Assembly (NCBI GenBank): GCA_029261965.1
Contig: JAJDAH010000393.1
Span: forward strand, 1-35,182
Length of the DNA: 35,182 bases
Source: Polyangiaceae bacterium
GTDB lineage: Bacteria; Myxococcota_A; Polyangia; Polyangiales; Polyangiaceae
Direction: 5' to 3'
The position numbers were made by a program, and so were the translations under genes. This document shows positions 8,139-15,220 of the stretch, piece after piece. The number at the start of each line of letters is the position of its first letter. The first letter of the stretch is position 1. Under the pieces are notes generated by a model. It saw nothing but the letters and a program-made list of their open reading frames with translations, ran no database searches and had not been told where the DNA came from.

Positions 8139-8819
8139 TCAGTCGGCCAGAACCTGCGCGATTTCGAGCCCCTTGCTGAACTCGGCGAAGGCCGTGAGCC
8201 AACCCGATTTGACGACCGAGGGGCGGGCTTTCACGGCTTCCATGTAGGCCGCAAGAGAGGGCGTCTTGGCCGCGTAGTCGTAACCGAGCGCTTCGAAGTG
8301 CACGAGCACCGGGAACACGGCGATGTCGGCGAGCGTGAACTGATCGCCAGCCAGGAACTTTCGGTTCGTCGTGTACTCCTCCCAGCGAGCGATTTCGGCG
8401 AGCAGATTGTCCACCCGTTTGCCGAGCTGCTCCCGCGTCTGCTTTCCGAAAGCGACCGATCCCATGATGTTGGCCGGATCGAGCTTCGCCTGAAACTCCT
8501 CGATCCTCATGATGGCGGTCGCTCGTCGCCCAGATTCGCTGACCGGCGGCATCAGTGCCGGCTCGGGATGCATGTCGTCGATGAAACGAATGGTCGCGAT
8601 GCTCTCGTAGACCGTGATCTTCTCGCCACCGTCTTCGTAGACGAGGGTGGGCACCTGCGTGCGTGGAGTGATTTCGGAAAAGGGCGGCTTCTTGTGCTCG
8701 CCCTTGAAGAGATCGACGATCACTTTTTCGAATTCGAGCCCCTTTTCGAGGAGGGCGAGTTCGGTCCTGATCGCGTTGACGGAGGCCGGGAAAGTGTAGA
8801 GCGTGATTTTGGGAGCCAT
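8139..8819 (-). CDS. Glutathione S-transferase family protein
   Basis: 226 aa, the normal GST length. N-terminal thioredoxin-fold domain (ITLYTFPASVNAIRTELAL), with the cis-Pro motif TQVPTLVYEDG and then ESIATIRFID, the glutathione-binding E-S pair. The C-terminal helical domain holds FLAGDQFTLADIAVFPVL, the N-capping box typical of GSTs. It would conjugate glutathione to electrophiles or act as a glutathione-dependent reductase or isomerase in the cytoplasm. I chose ATG 8819 because the domain begins there; the open frame continues upstream without domain sense. A TATACT -10-like box lies 9 nt before the ATG. It is the first gene of a two-gene operon with the hypothetical gene at 7701-8123. 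Confidence 0.88.
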   Translation of the reverse strand: MAPKITLYTFPASVNAIRTELALLEKGLEFEKVIVDLFKGEHKKPPFSEITPRTQVPTLVYEDGGEKITVYESIATIRFIDDMHPEPALMPPVSESGRRATAIMRIEEFQAKLDPANIMGSVAFGKQTREQLGKRVDNLLAEIARWEEYTTNRKFLAGDQFTLADIAVFPVLVHFEALGYDYAAKTPSLAAYMEAVKARPSVVKSGWLTAFAEFSKGLEIAQVLAD

Positions 8820-8828
8820 GGGTGCGGG

Positions 8829-8834
8829 AGTATA
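8829..8834 (-). promoter_or_regulatory. -10 box TATACT of the GST operon
   Basis: TATACT matches the -10 consensus at 5 of 6 positions. TTGTCG lies upstream with a 15-nt spacer, a short but possible -35. Transcription would begin within a few bases of the ATG. Confidence 0.45.
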
Positions 8835-8895
8835 GCCGGTTGTTCCGCGCGACAAGCTCGAGCAAATTCGGCGACTGCGCCAGTCGATGGCAGGC

Positions 8896-9381
8896 CTAGA
8901 GGTCGGCCGTCCGTCCGGGGGCCGAGGCGTAGAATTCGCGCATCGCGTCTGACTCGCTGTCGGCACCAAACGCCTTGGTCTTTCGAAAATGGGCGATGGC
9001 GTCGGCCACGTTGGCACAGACCTGAATCTTGATCGGTGCCCGATTGGCGTTGATCAGCGTGCCCAACACCGCACGAAACATGGCCAGCCAGAACCCGCTG
9101 CCCTCGAGCACGACGGCGACCGCCGTCATCCGCGAAGCCTCCGTGGCTAGGAAGTCTCTGATCTTGTCACGCGTTTCGTCGGGGGGAGATTTCGAGCCGC
9201 TGCGGATCTGCACGCAGACCGAGCCCCGTCCGCGTTCGCGAAGCATGCGGCGAATGAGCGGGAGGAACAGGTCGATGGGATCCTGCGACTCCGGATCCGT
9301 CACGTGCGCGTCGACCAGAAAGAGGTCGCCGTAGCGCGCCATGCGGCCGGGGTAGTGCGCTTCTATGATGCCGTCGCCCAC
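8896..9381 (-). CDS. STAS-like hypothetical protein
   Basis: 161 aa from GTG 9381, or 148 aa from ATG 9342. It has alternating beta and alpha segments: ARYGDLFLVDAHVTD, then a helix, GSVCVQIRSGS, a helix with TRDKIRDFLATEASRM, TAVAVVLEGSGFWLAMFRAV, and IKIQVCANVADAIAHF. This order resembles short STAS/SpoIIAA-like proteins that are numerous in myxobacteria and mostly uncharacterised. STAS domains often bind partners or sense nucleotides; nothing more specific can be said. The GTG start leaves only 21 bp to the divergent lipoprotein start at 9403, and the ATG leaves 60 bp, so the two genes probably share a very compact promoter region. Confidence 0.65.
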   Translation of the reverse strand: MGDGIIEAHYPGRMARYGDLFLVDAHVTDPESQDPIDLFLPLIRRMLRERGRGSVCVQIRSGSKSPPDETRDKIRDFLATEASRMTAVAVVLEGSGFWLAMFRAVLGTLINANRAPIKIQVCANVADAIAHFRKTKAFGADSESDAMREFYASAPGRTADL

Positions 9382-9390
9382 GCCGGGGTG

Positions 9391-9396
9391 TATTCT
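9391..9396 (+). promoter_or_regulatory. -10-like TATTCT 6 nt before the lipoprotein ATG
   Basis: TATTCT matches TATAAT at 4 of 6 positions, including the key T1, A2 and T6. It ends 6 nt before the A of ATG 9403, which puts the expected transcription start on or next to the start codon. There is no Shine-Dalgarno. No -35 box is evident. Confidence 0.35.
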
Positions 9397-9402
9397 TGCA
9401 CG

Positions 9403-10446
9403 ATGTCTTACGCACGGTTCGTCGGAGTCTTGGCCATGGCGTCGCTCCTGCCCCTGGCCTGTGGTGGCGGGGGCTCCGGCGGATCGGAGTCGACCGGAGG
9501 TAGCTCGGGAGCCTCGGCGGACGCCGCAACCCCGATGATGGACGGCGGCTCGGCAGCGAGCGGGGGCAGCGGAGGCGGGACCGGGGGCAGCGGAGGCGCC
9601 GCCACGGGGGGCAATGGCGGGACTGGCGGCTCGATGTCGACCGGCGGCGCCGGGGGGCTCGGCGGCTCGGGCACTGGCGGAGTATCGGGAGGCGGCGGAG
9701 TGTCCGGAAGCGGCGGGGTTTCCGGGACCGGCGGTGGAACCGGCGGCGCTGGGACCGGCGGCGGCGGCTCGTGCCGACCCGCTGGAACCTTCTGCACCCG
9801 CGCCATCGCTCACGAGTGTTGTAGCGGGGCGTGCGACGGCGACTCGTGCTGCGGCTTTTTGGGCGACGCATGCATGAACGGCTTCGGCTGCTGCGAGGGC
9901 AACTGCATCGGCGGCACGTGCCGGTGCCCGCCAGGAACCCTCGACTGCGGCAACGGCTGTACCGGCATCCAGTTCAACGAAAACGCCTGCGGCAACTGCA
10001 CCACCCGGTGCGGGACGAACTCGCTCTGCGAGAGCGGCCAGTGCATCTGCGATCCCAACCTATTCGACGCTCAGTTCTACGTCATGTGCCCGGACGGTTG
10101 CTTCAACACGCGGTCCGACGAGCAGCACTGCGGCGACTGCACCACGGTCTGCGCCGGCGGCTCGCAATGCCGCGGCGGCACCTGCGAGTGCCCGAGCGGC
10201 ACTCTCGACTGCGGAAGCGGGTGCGTGGACGTCCTCAGTAATCCGCTCCACTGCGGCACGTGCCCAAACGTGTGCAACACCGCGACCGAGAACTGCGTAT
10301 CGGCGCAATGCCAGTGCAAACCCGGCCTGTTCGCGTGCACCCCGGGCGTCTGCATCGACCGCCAGACGGACAACAACAACTGCGGAACCTGCGGTCTCGT
10401 GTGCAACGGCATGAAGACGTGCCAGAGCGGCGTCTGCGCGAACTAG
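9403..10446 (+). CDS. Lipoprotein with Gly/Ser-rich linker and Cys-rich repeats
   Basis: 347 aa. Signal peptide ending in lipobox PLAC (Cys19). Residues ~20-123 are a low-complexity Gly/Thr/Ser/Ala linker. Residues ~125-347 are disulfide-rich with at least three similar units of the form CxCPxGTLDCGxGC, then about ten residues, then CGxC. Such units in myxobacterial surface proteins resemble Stig1-like or dickkopf-like Cys-rich folds. No catalytic motif is visible; it is probably a surface-exposed binding or structural protein. An upstream ATG-less extension exists in frame, but only the start at 9403 gives a proper signal peptide. It is divergent from the STAS-like gene and ends 70 nt before the oxygenase gene. 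Confidence 0.8.
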   Translation: MSYARFVGVLAMASLLPLACGGGGSGGSESTGGSSGASADAATPMMDGGSAASGGSGGGTGGSGGAATGGNGGTGGSMSTGGAGGLGGSGTGGVSGGGGVSGSGGVSGTGGGTGGAGTGGGGSCRPAGTFCTRAIAHECCSGACDGDSCCGFLGDACMNGFGCCEGNCIGGTCRCPPGTLDCGNGCTGIQFNENACGNCTTRCGTNSLCESGQCICDPNLFDAQFYVMCPDGCFNTRSDEQHCGDCTTVCAGGSQCRGGTCECPSGTLDCGSGCVDVLSNPLHCGTCPNVCNTATENCVSAQCQCKPGLFACTPGVCIDRQTDNNNCGTCGLVCNGMKTCQSGVCAN

Positions 10447-10516
10447 CAGAACCTCCGACGAGAATTCGTGGCGATTACCACTCGCCTTTGTGCCCGCGAC
10501 GACTAATACAACCTAC

Positions 10517-11908
10517 GTGGCTACGTCTCTCCAAGCCCTGAAGGACCAGGTCGCCGCTCAGAAGACTCTCGTCCCCTCACTCTACGGGGACGTCGACTTC
10601 TCGGTGGTTCCGGAGCGCTTTGCCGGGGAAGCCGACGATACGAGCTTGCTTCCACCGAAGATGGCCGCGAAATACCGAGGCGCGATCCTTCGAGACCAGG
10701 ACCGGGTCCAGCGCGCCCTCGCCTACACCATGCTCGGCGATGGCGTGGCCGATGCCTACGCCGCCCTCACTCCAGAGTACGGGTTTCGGCGGTTGATTGG
10801 CATGCTTCGCCAAGCCTGCGAGCACGGCATCGACGCCGTCGATGACCCACCGGACGAGCTCGTGCGCTTCCTCGATTCGATGGGACGCGAGCCCGACTGG
10901 CTGGACATGAAGCTGGTGGACGACGGCGCTCGGTACGGACGAAATCAGCTGGCGAACCTCGTGCCCTTCGCGATCCGCGGAGCGTTCATCGCCACCTTCA
11001 TGAACAAGTACTCGGGCCTGCCCATGGCGCTCACCGGGCAACTCTCCAGCCAGTCCTCGGTTCAGCGAGTGAAAGAAACGGCGAGCTTCTTCACCACGGC
11101 TACGCTCCCCGGCGCGCTGAAGCGGTTCGGCGCTGGCTTCAAAGCCGCAGCGCTCGTGCGGCTGATGCACTCGATGGTCCGGTTCAATCTGCTGAAGCGC
11201 TCGAAAAAATGGGACGTGAGCGTCTACGGAATTCCCATCCCCCAGGTCGACCAGATGCCGGCGGGGACCATTCCGGCTTTCACGACAGCGTTCCGAGTGG
11301 TGGAGGAAGGACGCACCCACTTCAACAAGCGGGAGCGTGCCGTCGTCGAGCTCTGCCGCTACCAGAGCCATCTGCTCGGATTGCCCGAAGACCTCCTGCC
11401 GGGCACTCCCCGCGAGATCGTCGACACGATCATGACCTACACCGCCACCCTGCGGGACGGCTACGACGACGAAACCTGCGGCGAGCTGGTGCGCGCCACG
11501 ATGGCCGCCTATCTACCGAGGGACCGCTCGCTTCGGAGCCGGCTCTACGACCGCATCGAGAAGAGCTACTCCAAGGTCTTTTTCACCCGGGCGTTCTTGA
11601 ACGAAGAAACCAAGTACCGAGCCCGGATGATGGGCGTCGAGCCCTCACCGCTCGACTACGCGCTGTTCACGGCCGCCAACCTCTACTTGGTGCCGAGGCT
11701 AGTGGCCTACCGAGTCGTTCAGGACATTCCCCTCGCAGGCCGCGTCGCCGACCACATCCTCATCCGCAAAATCGACGACCGCCTCGCGAGCTACGGCCAC
11801 GCCGAATACACGACCGATCCGAGCCGCTACCAAGAGTCCCCCGCCGCCGAGCCGCTGCGCCGCGGCGGCCACGGACCCGAGCTCGCGACGGCCGGCGCCA
11901 AGCCTTGA
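10517..11908 (+). CDS. Oxygenase MpaB/latex-clearing-protein-like (DUF2236) haem protein
   Basis: 463 aa from GTG 10517; GTG 10490 is an equal alternative adding nine residues. Family signs are RVKETASFFTTA at residue 184, a conserved RLMHSMVRF with His218 as the likely haem ligand, and IPIPQVDQMPAGTIPAFTTA, the region that follows in MpaB/Lcp-type proteins. The N-terminal ~100 residues are helical, as in the family. Relatives include rubber oxygenase Lcp and fungal MpaB, b-type haem enzymes that cleave isoprenoid double bonds; substrates of most bacterial members are unknown. It is followed after 14 nt by a VOC protein on the same strand, so the two probably form an operon. There is no signal peptide, so it is cytoplasmic. 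Confidence 0.8.
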   Translation: MATSLQALKDQVAAQKTLVPSLYGDVDFSVVPERFAGEADDTSLLPPKMAAKYRGAILRDQDRVQRALAYTMLGDGVADAYAALTPEYGFRRLIGMLRQACEHGIDAVDDPPDELVRFLDSMGREPDWLDMKLVDDGARYGRNQLANLVPFAIRGAFIATFMNKYSGLPMALTGQLSSQSSVQRVKETASFFTTATLPGALKRFGAGFKAAALVRLMHSMVRFNLLKRSKKWDVSVYGIPIPQVDQMPAGTIPAFTTAFRVVEEGRTHFNKRERAVVELCRYQSHLLGLPEDLLPGTPREIVDTIMTYTATLRDGYDDETCGELVRATMAAYLPRDRSLRSRLYDRIEKSYSKVFFTRAFLNEETKYRARMMGVEPSPLDYALFTAANLYLVPRLVAYRVVQDIPLAGRVADHILIRKIDDRLASYGHAEYTTDPSRYQESPAAEPLRRGGHGPELATAGAKP

Positions 11909-11922
11909 AAGGAAACGCCCGC

Positions 11923-12303
11923 ATGAGCAAGCACGTTCGCAACGGACAGGGAGCCGCCCGCCCCTATCTGCAGGGACCGCTGTCGTTGGCGGCCTTCGTA
12001 CAAGGTGTCTTCGACGCAAAAGAGCTCGAACGCCACGAGTTCTCGCCCGAAGCCGTCCACGTGGCGTTTCAAATCGGCGACGGCGTAGTCGTCCTGGAAG
12101 CCGGAGATCTTCCGGACGACGTCGAGCCGTGGCACTCGGCCGTGTACGTCTACGTCGAAGACGTCGACGCCGTGTACAACCGTGCGATCGAACAGGGCGC
12201 CACTGCCATCGCTCCACCCACGGACAAGCCGTACGAGGAGCGCCAGGCGGGTTTCCGGGACGGCGGCGGGAACACCTGGTGGATCGCGACGTACACCGGG
12301 TGA
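11923..12303 (+). CDS. VOC-family protein (PhnB-like)
   Basis: 126 aa. The fold reads as one VOC unit: FVQGVFDAKELERHEF, then VHVAFQIGDGVVVLEAG, a second-module start HSAVYVYVEDVDAVYNRAIEQGA, and the ending GFRDGGGNTWWIATY, the usual last strands of PhnB-like glyoxalase relatives. Substrate unknown. An AAAGGA about 11 nt before the ATG may serve as ribosome-binding site. It follows the MpaB-like oxygenase by 14 nt, so it may modify or sequester the oxygenase product, but that is inference. Confidence 0.8.
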   Translation: MSKHVRNGQGAARPYLQGPLSLAAFVQGVFDAKELERHEFSPEAVHVAFQIGDGVVVLEAGDLPDDVEPWHSAVYVYVEDVDAVYNRAIEQGATAIAPPTDKPYEERQAGFRDGGGNTWWIATYTG

Positions 12304-12382
12304 CCGCCGAGCTCATTTGCCCGCACCAAGATCGTTCGAGAAGTCTTCCGAGTCCGTTCCGCTCGAATGGCCGAAAGATCTT

Positions 12383-12928
12383 CTAGCGGCGAGTACGCTT
12401 CACGCTGCACGACTTCAGTATCCACGGCTGGGTGGCCGTGGCTTTGAGCTCGATGCGCGCGTCGCTCGTCGACCGAGATTGCGGCGGCACGCTGAGCTTC
12501 ACGCTGCGAAGCGTGGGCGTCACCGGCACGGCGACGTCGCCCCCGCGAACGAAACGAGCGTCAAAGCGCATGGTCCCGTCGTTCGTCGCCCAGTCCCAAT
12601 TGCAGTCGATGTCGTAGCGAAACCCCTTCAGGATCGTGAGCCCCAGGATCGCCCCGGAGCCTCTCGAGTGTCCACGCAGAGACGTCATCCGATCACGCGA
12701 GCTCGAGACCGCCATCTTCATCGGATCCATCCACGCGCTCGACGTCCACAAGCGCCGAGCGCTGATGACCACTTCTGCACCCCTGGAAGCCTGAGCCGCC
12801 GTCGGCGCCTTGTTCGGCCGGACAGGCGCGCGACCAGGTCGAGGCGGCCCACTCCGCGGCTGCGCCTGAGCCCAAGTCACCATCGCCGCCACGCCGAGCC
12901 CCGCCGACCACATCACCGCCTTGCGCAT
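12383..12928 (-). CDS. Small secreted protein of unknown function
   Basis: 181 aa from ATG 12928, a start supported by AAGGAG five bases before it. The N-terminus MRKAVMWSAGLGVAAMVTWAQAQ is a clear Sec signal peptide with an A-Q-A cleavage region. A basic Pro-rich segment follows (RSGPPRPGRAPVRPNKAP), then a mature domain with beta-strand patterns and two cysteines, probably a disulfide-bonded pair (DCNW and SCSV near the end). I do not recognise the family. It is predicted periplasmic or exported. It stands alone, facing the VOC gene convergently with 79 bases between. Confidence 0.7.
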   Translation of the reverse strand: MRKAVMWSAGLGVAAMVTWAQAQPRSGPPRPGRAPVRPNKAPTAAQASRGAEVVISARRLWTSSAWMDPMKMAVSSSRDRMTSLRGHSRGSGAILGLTILKGFRYDIDCNWDWATNDGTMRFDARFVRGGDVAVPVTPTLRSVKLSVPPQSRSTSDARIELKATATQPWILKSCSVKRTRR

Positions 12929-12933
12929 CGCCA

Positions 12934-12939
12934 CTCCTT
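12934..12939 (-). promoter_or_regulatory. Shine-Dalgarno AAGGAG setting the start at 12928
   Basis: AAGGAG lies five bases upstream of the ATG of the secreted protein. It excludes the longer upstream open frame as the true start. Confidence 0.7.
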
Positions 12940-13462
12940 GCTCCCCTCTGTATCGGCACACCGTCGAGGTCCTGGAACCGAAATCGCCGCTGGGCTCGTC
13001 TTTGACGGCCGGCGTCAGCGTTGCAGAGCCGCTAGTTCGACACGCGATGGGTGCTGTCGCTCTGACTTCCTCCGCGACACCGGGCGATGGGGCGGGGTCC
13101 GGATCCGTGGACAAAGAACCCGGCTTGGAAGCCGACGGGGTTTCCGCCCTTGACGCCATGGAAGCGTCGATGGACGGCCGCGCGAACGGTCGCATCCTGC
13201 AGCGCAAGCACGGCCACGTCGCGGGGAAGGCCACCGACGGCGTACGCCTGGTCGAAGGCCACGTCTCCCGTCAGATTCGAACCGCCTTCACCCGCACAGT
13301 CGGCCGTGCACAGATACCCGTCGAGTGGTGCCTCGCCCAGCGAGACCGCAACCCGCGGTCATCCAACCCGTGCAACCGACCGCACCGGTCCTGCTCGGCC
13401 AAGCGGCGATGGTGGGCGCGTACCAGAGCGAGCCGGTGTGGCTCGATCTGGGCAGGGGACAA
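12940..13462. other. Region of ~520 bases without a secure gene
   Basis: Between the secreted-protein gene and the tRNA-Asp terminator. Both strands are open for long stretches because of high GC. The best candidate is on the minus strand, 13032 to about 13350, reading CTADCAGEGG and then VAFDQAYAVGGLPRDVAVLA, but its only good start (GTG 13262) lacks a ribosome-binding site, and an in-frame TGA lies shortly upstream. It may be a decayed gene. The plus-strand frames running into the tRNA are shadows. Confidence 0.35.
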
Positions 13463-13477
13463 CCCGCCGAAGGCGGG
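13463..13477 (-). terminator. Hairpin terminator after tRNA-Asp
   Basis: On the minus strand CCCGCC-TTC-GGCGGG forms a 6-bp GC stem with a very tight loop, followed by TTGT. It begins 8 bases after the tRNA 3' end. The T-tract is short, so efficiency is uncertain. Confidence 0.6.
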
Positions 13478-13485
13478 CGTTTCAG

Positions 13486-13559
<74 letters not shown>

Positions 13560-13574
13560 TAGGTAGGGGGACGG

Positions 13575-13603
13575 GTTCTAGCACCCACGCTCACCCAGCT
13601 CAA
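13575..13603 (-). promoter_or_regulatory. Sigma-70 promoter of tRNA-Asp
   Basis: -35 TTGAGC (13598-13603), exact 17-nt spacer, -10 TAGAAC (13575-13580). The start site would fall about 7-9 bases before the mature tRNA 5' end at 13559, so a short 5' leader would be removed by RNase P. Confidence 0.65.
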
Positions 13604-13714
13604 TATCCCTGAAATCCGGCCGGATCCGGCTCACCGGTGGGCCGGTAACCCGGTGGGGCCAGCTCGCGTATGAGAGAACGGACCCGATGGTGAACTTGGA
13701 CCCTGGCACAGCGC

Positions 13715-13790
13715 GGCGGCTGAGGCACGGCGTGGCGGCTGAGGCGGTGCGCGGTGGCTGAGGCGGTGCGCCGTGGATGACGCAGTCGCC
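13715..13790 (+). repeat. 19-bp tandem repeat upstream of and into the VTT gene start
   Basis: Three units of 19 bp lie head to tail at 13715-13733, 13734-13752 and 13753-13771. Units 2 and 3 differ at one base; unit 1 diverges in its last 7 bases. A degenerate fourth copy at 13772-13790 contains the GTG start of the VTT protein. Core motif GGYGGCTGAGGCGGTGCGC. Confidence 0.8.
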
Positions 13791-14519
13791 GACGCCGAAC
13801 CGTCGGGTGGTGGGCGGCTGAAGTTGGTCGTGGCCGTGGTCGCGGCGGTGGCGATCGGCGTGGCTTGGTTCACGTTGCCGGTCGATCGCTGGCTCCTCGC
13901 GATGGTGGAGTGGATCCGGGACGCGGGCGCGCTCGGCGTGGCGATCTACGTGGGGGTCTACGTCGTGGCGGCGGTGCTGTTTCTGCCCGGATCGCTCGTG
14001 ACACTGGCGGCGGGGTTTGCCTACGGGCCGGTGTGGGGGACGGTGATCGTGTTTCCGACGGCCACGTTGGCGGCGACGATCGCGTTCTTGGTGGGGAGAT
14101 TTTTTGCGCGCGATTGGGTGGCCAAGAAGGTGGAGGGCAACGCTCGGTTCCAGGCGATCGACAATGCCATCGGCAAGAGTGGATTCCGCATCGTGGCGCT
14201 CTTGCGTCTCTCTCCGGTTTTTCCGTTCAACCTCCTGAACTACTCGCTCGGACTGACCAAGGTGCGCCTCCGGGACTACGTGCTGGCGTCGATCGGGATG
14301 CTGCCGGGCACGGCGCTCTTCGTTTACCTGGGCTCGCTCATCACGAGCGCCACCGAGATCGTGAGCGGCAACCGACCCGACGGGGGGACGGCGCAGACCG
14401 TGCTCTACTGGGGCGGCCTCGGAGCGACGCTACTCGTGACGGTGATCCTCACCCGCATCGCCCGCCGCGAGCTCGCCAAGGACATCGGCGACGCGAAGGC
14501 CGACACCGAACCGGAGTGA
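13773..14519 (+). CDS. VTT-domain (TVP38/TMEM64, DedA-superfamily) membrane protein
   Basis: 248 aa from GTG. Hydrophobic segments at the N-terminus and through the body. The VTT core is complete: LVTLAAGFAYGPVWGTVIVF, then a re-entrant-type region with VGRFFARDW, then RLSPVFPFNLLNYSLGLT and GMLPGTALFVYLGS. DedA-superfamily proteins scramble or flip lipids, including polyprenyl-phosphate carriers. Its stop overlaps the start of the DUF2064 gene by four bases (GTGA), so translation is coupled. A tail of ~45 charged residues ends the protein. The start lies inside a decayed tandem repeat, so an upstream GTG within the repeat cannot be fully excluded. VTT genes are often found beside the two sugar-transfer genes seen here. 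Confidence 0.85.
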   Translation: MDDAVADAEPSGGGRLKLVVAVVAAVAIGVAWFTLPVDRWLLAMVEWIRDAGALGVAIYVGVYVVAAVLFLPGSLVTLAAGFAYGPVWGTVIVFPTATLAATIAFLVGRFFARDWVAKKVEGNARFQAIDNAIGKSGFRIVALLRLSPVFPFNLLNYSLGLTKVRLRDYVLASIGMLPGTALFVYLGSLITSATEIVSGNRPDGGTAQTVLYWGGLGATLLVTVILTRIARRELAKDIGDAKADTEPE

Positions 14520-15220
14520 CCACCTCGCGAACAGTCACGGGAACGATCTGCGTCATGGCCAAGGCGCCAGAGCCAGGCGCCGTGAAAACTCGGCTCGCCA
14601 CGACGATCGGCCAAGCCGCCGCGGCGGAGCTCGCTCGTGCCTTTTTGCTCGATACCTGGACACAGATCGCCGCCCGCGTGGGCAGTCGACCGGCGCTCGT
14701 GCTCGCTGGATCGCCGGAGCATCTGCCCGCGCTCTGCCCTGCCCCGGCGATTTGGCCCCAAGGCAACGGTGATCTGGGCGAACGGCTCGAGCGGACCTTT
14801 CGCCGTGGCCTCGAGTCGAGTCCGTGGACACTGGCGGTCGGCACCGACTCGCCCGGCATGCCACCTCGCCTCATCACCGAGGCCGTTCGATTGCTCGACG
14901 GCGGCATCGATTCGGTCATCGGACCTTGCGCCGACGGCGGCTACTACCTGATTGGGCTTCGCCATTGCCCGGTGGGGCTGCTGGCGGGACTGCCCTGGAG
15001 CTCGAGCAATACGCTCGCGCGCACGGTCGAGCGGCTCGAAGCCCGCGGCATCGAGGTCGCCGAGCTCGAGCAATGGTACGACGTCGACGTGCCTGCCGAT
15101 CTCGAACGGCTCCGTACCGATCTCGACTCCGGCACCGTCAGCGCCCCCGAGACGGCGCGCGCCCTCGGCACGCGCTCATGCGCGCGTACCCCTCGGCCGT
15201 CCCGGGCGAGCTCTTGCTGA
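14516..15220 (+). CDS. DUF2064/TIGR04282-family sugar nucleotidyl/glycosyltransferase-like protein
   Basis: 234 aa from GTG 14516. Hallmarks of the family: ICVMAKAPEPGAVKTRL at residues ~11-27 (a nucleotide-binding loop like that of CofC/MobA), TLAVGTDSPGMPP, and VIGPCADGGYYLIGL. Databases name this family an arsenosugar-biosynthesis glycosyltransferase because some members sit beside the radical-SAM gene arsS. No arsS or arsM lies here, so that role is not supported locally. The last ~17 residues read through the start of the next gene, giving a 43-base overlap. Translational coupling on both sides suggests the three proteins work together on a lipid-linked sugar. Confidence 0.85.
   Translation: MTTSRTVTGTICVMAKAPEPGAVKTRLATTIGQAAAAELARAFLLDTWTQIAARVGSRPALVLAGSPEHLPALCPAPAIWPQGNGDLGERLERTFRRGLESSPWTLAVGTDSPGMPPRLITEAVRLLDGGIDSVIGPCADGGYYLIGLRHCPVGLLAGLPWSSSNTLARTVERLEARGIEVAELEQWYDVDVPADLERLRTDLDSGTVSAPETARALGTRSCARTPRPSRASSC

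Noticed and set aside
8820-9017. 66-residue N-terminal extension of the GST
   Set aside because: The GST fold begins at MAPKITLYTF; the extension overlaps the STAS-like gene and has shadow-like composition.
6222-9032. 936-codon plus-strand frame
   Set aside because: It crosses the GT-C gene, the hypothetical gene and the GST gene in wrong frames; Arg-rich composition typical of shadows.
9912-9923. Palindrome CGGCACGTGCCG as a possible parS site
   Set aside because: Only the central CACGTG fits parS; the flanks do not match GTTTC/GAAAC, and the site is inside codons of a Cys-rich repeat 16 kb from parAB.
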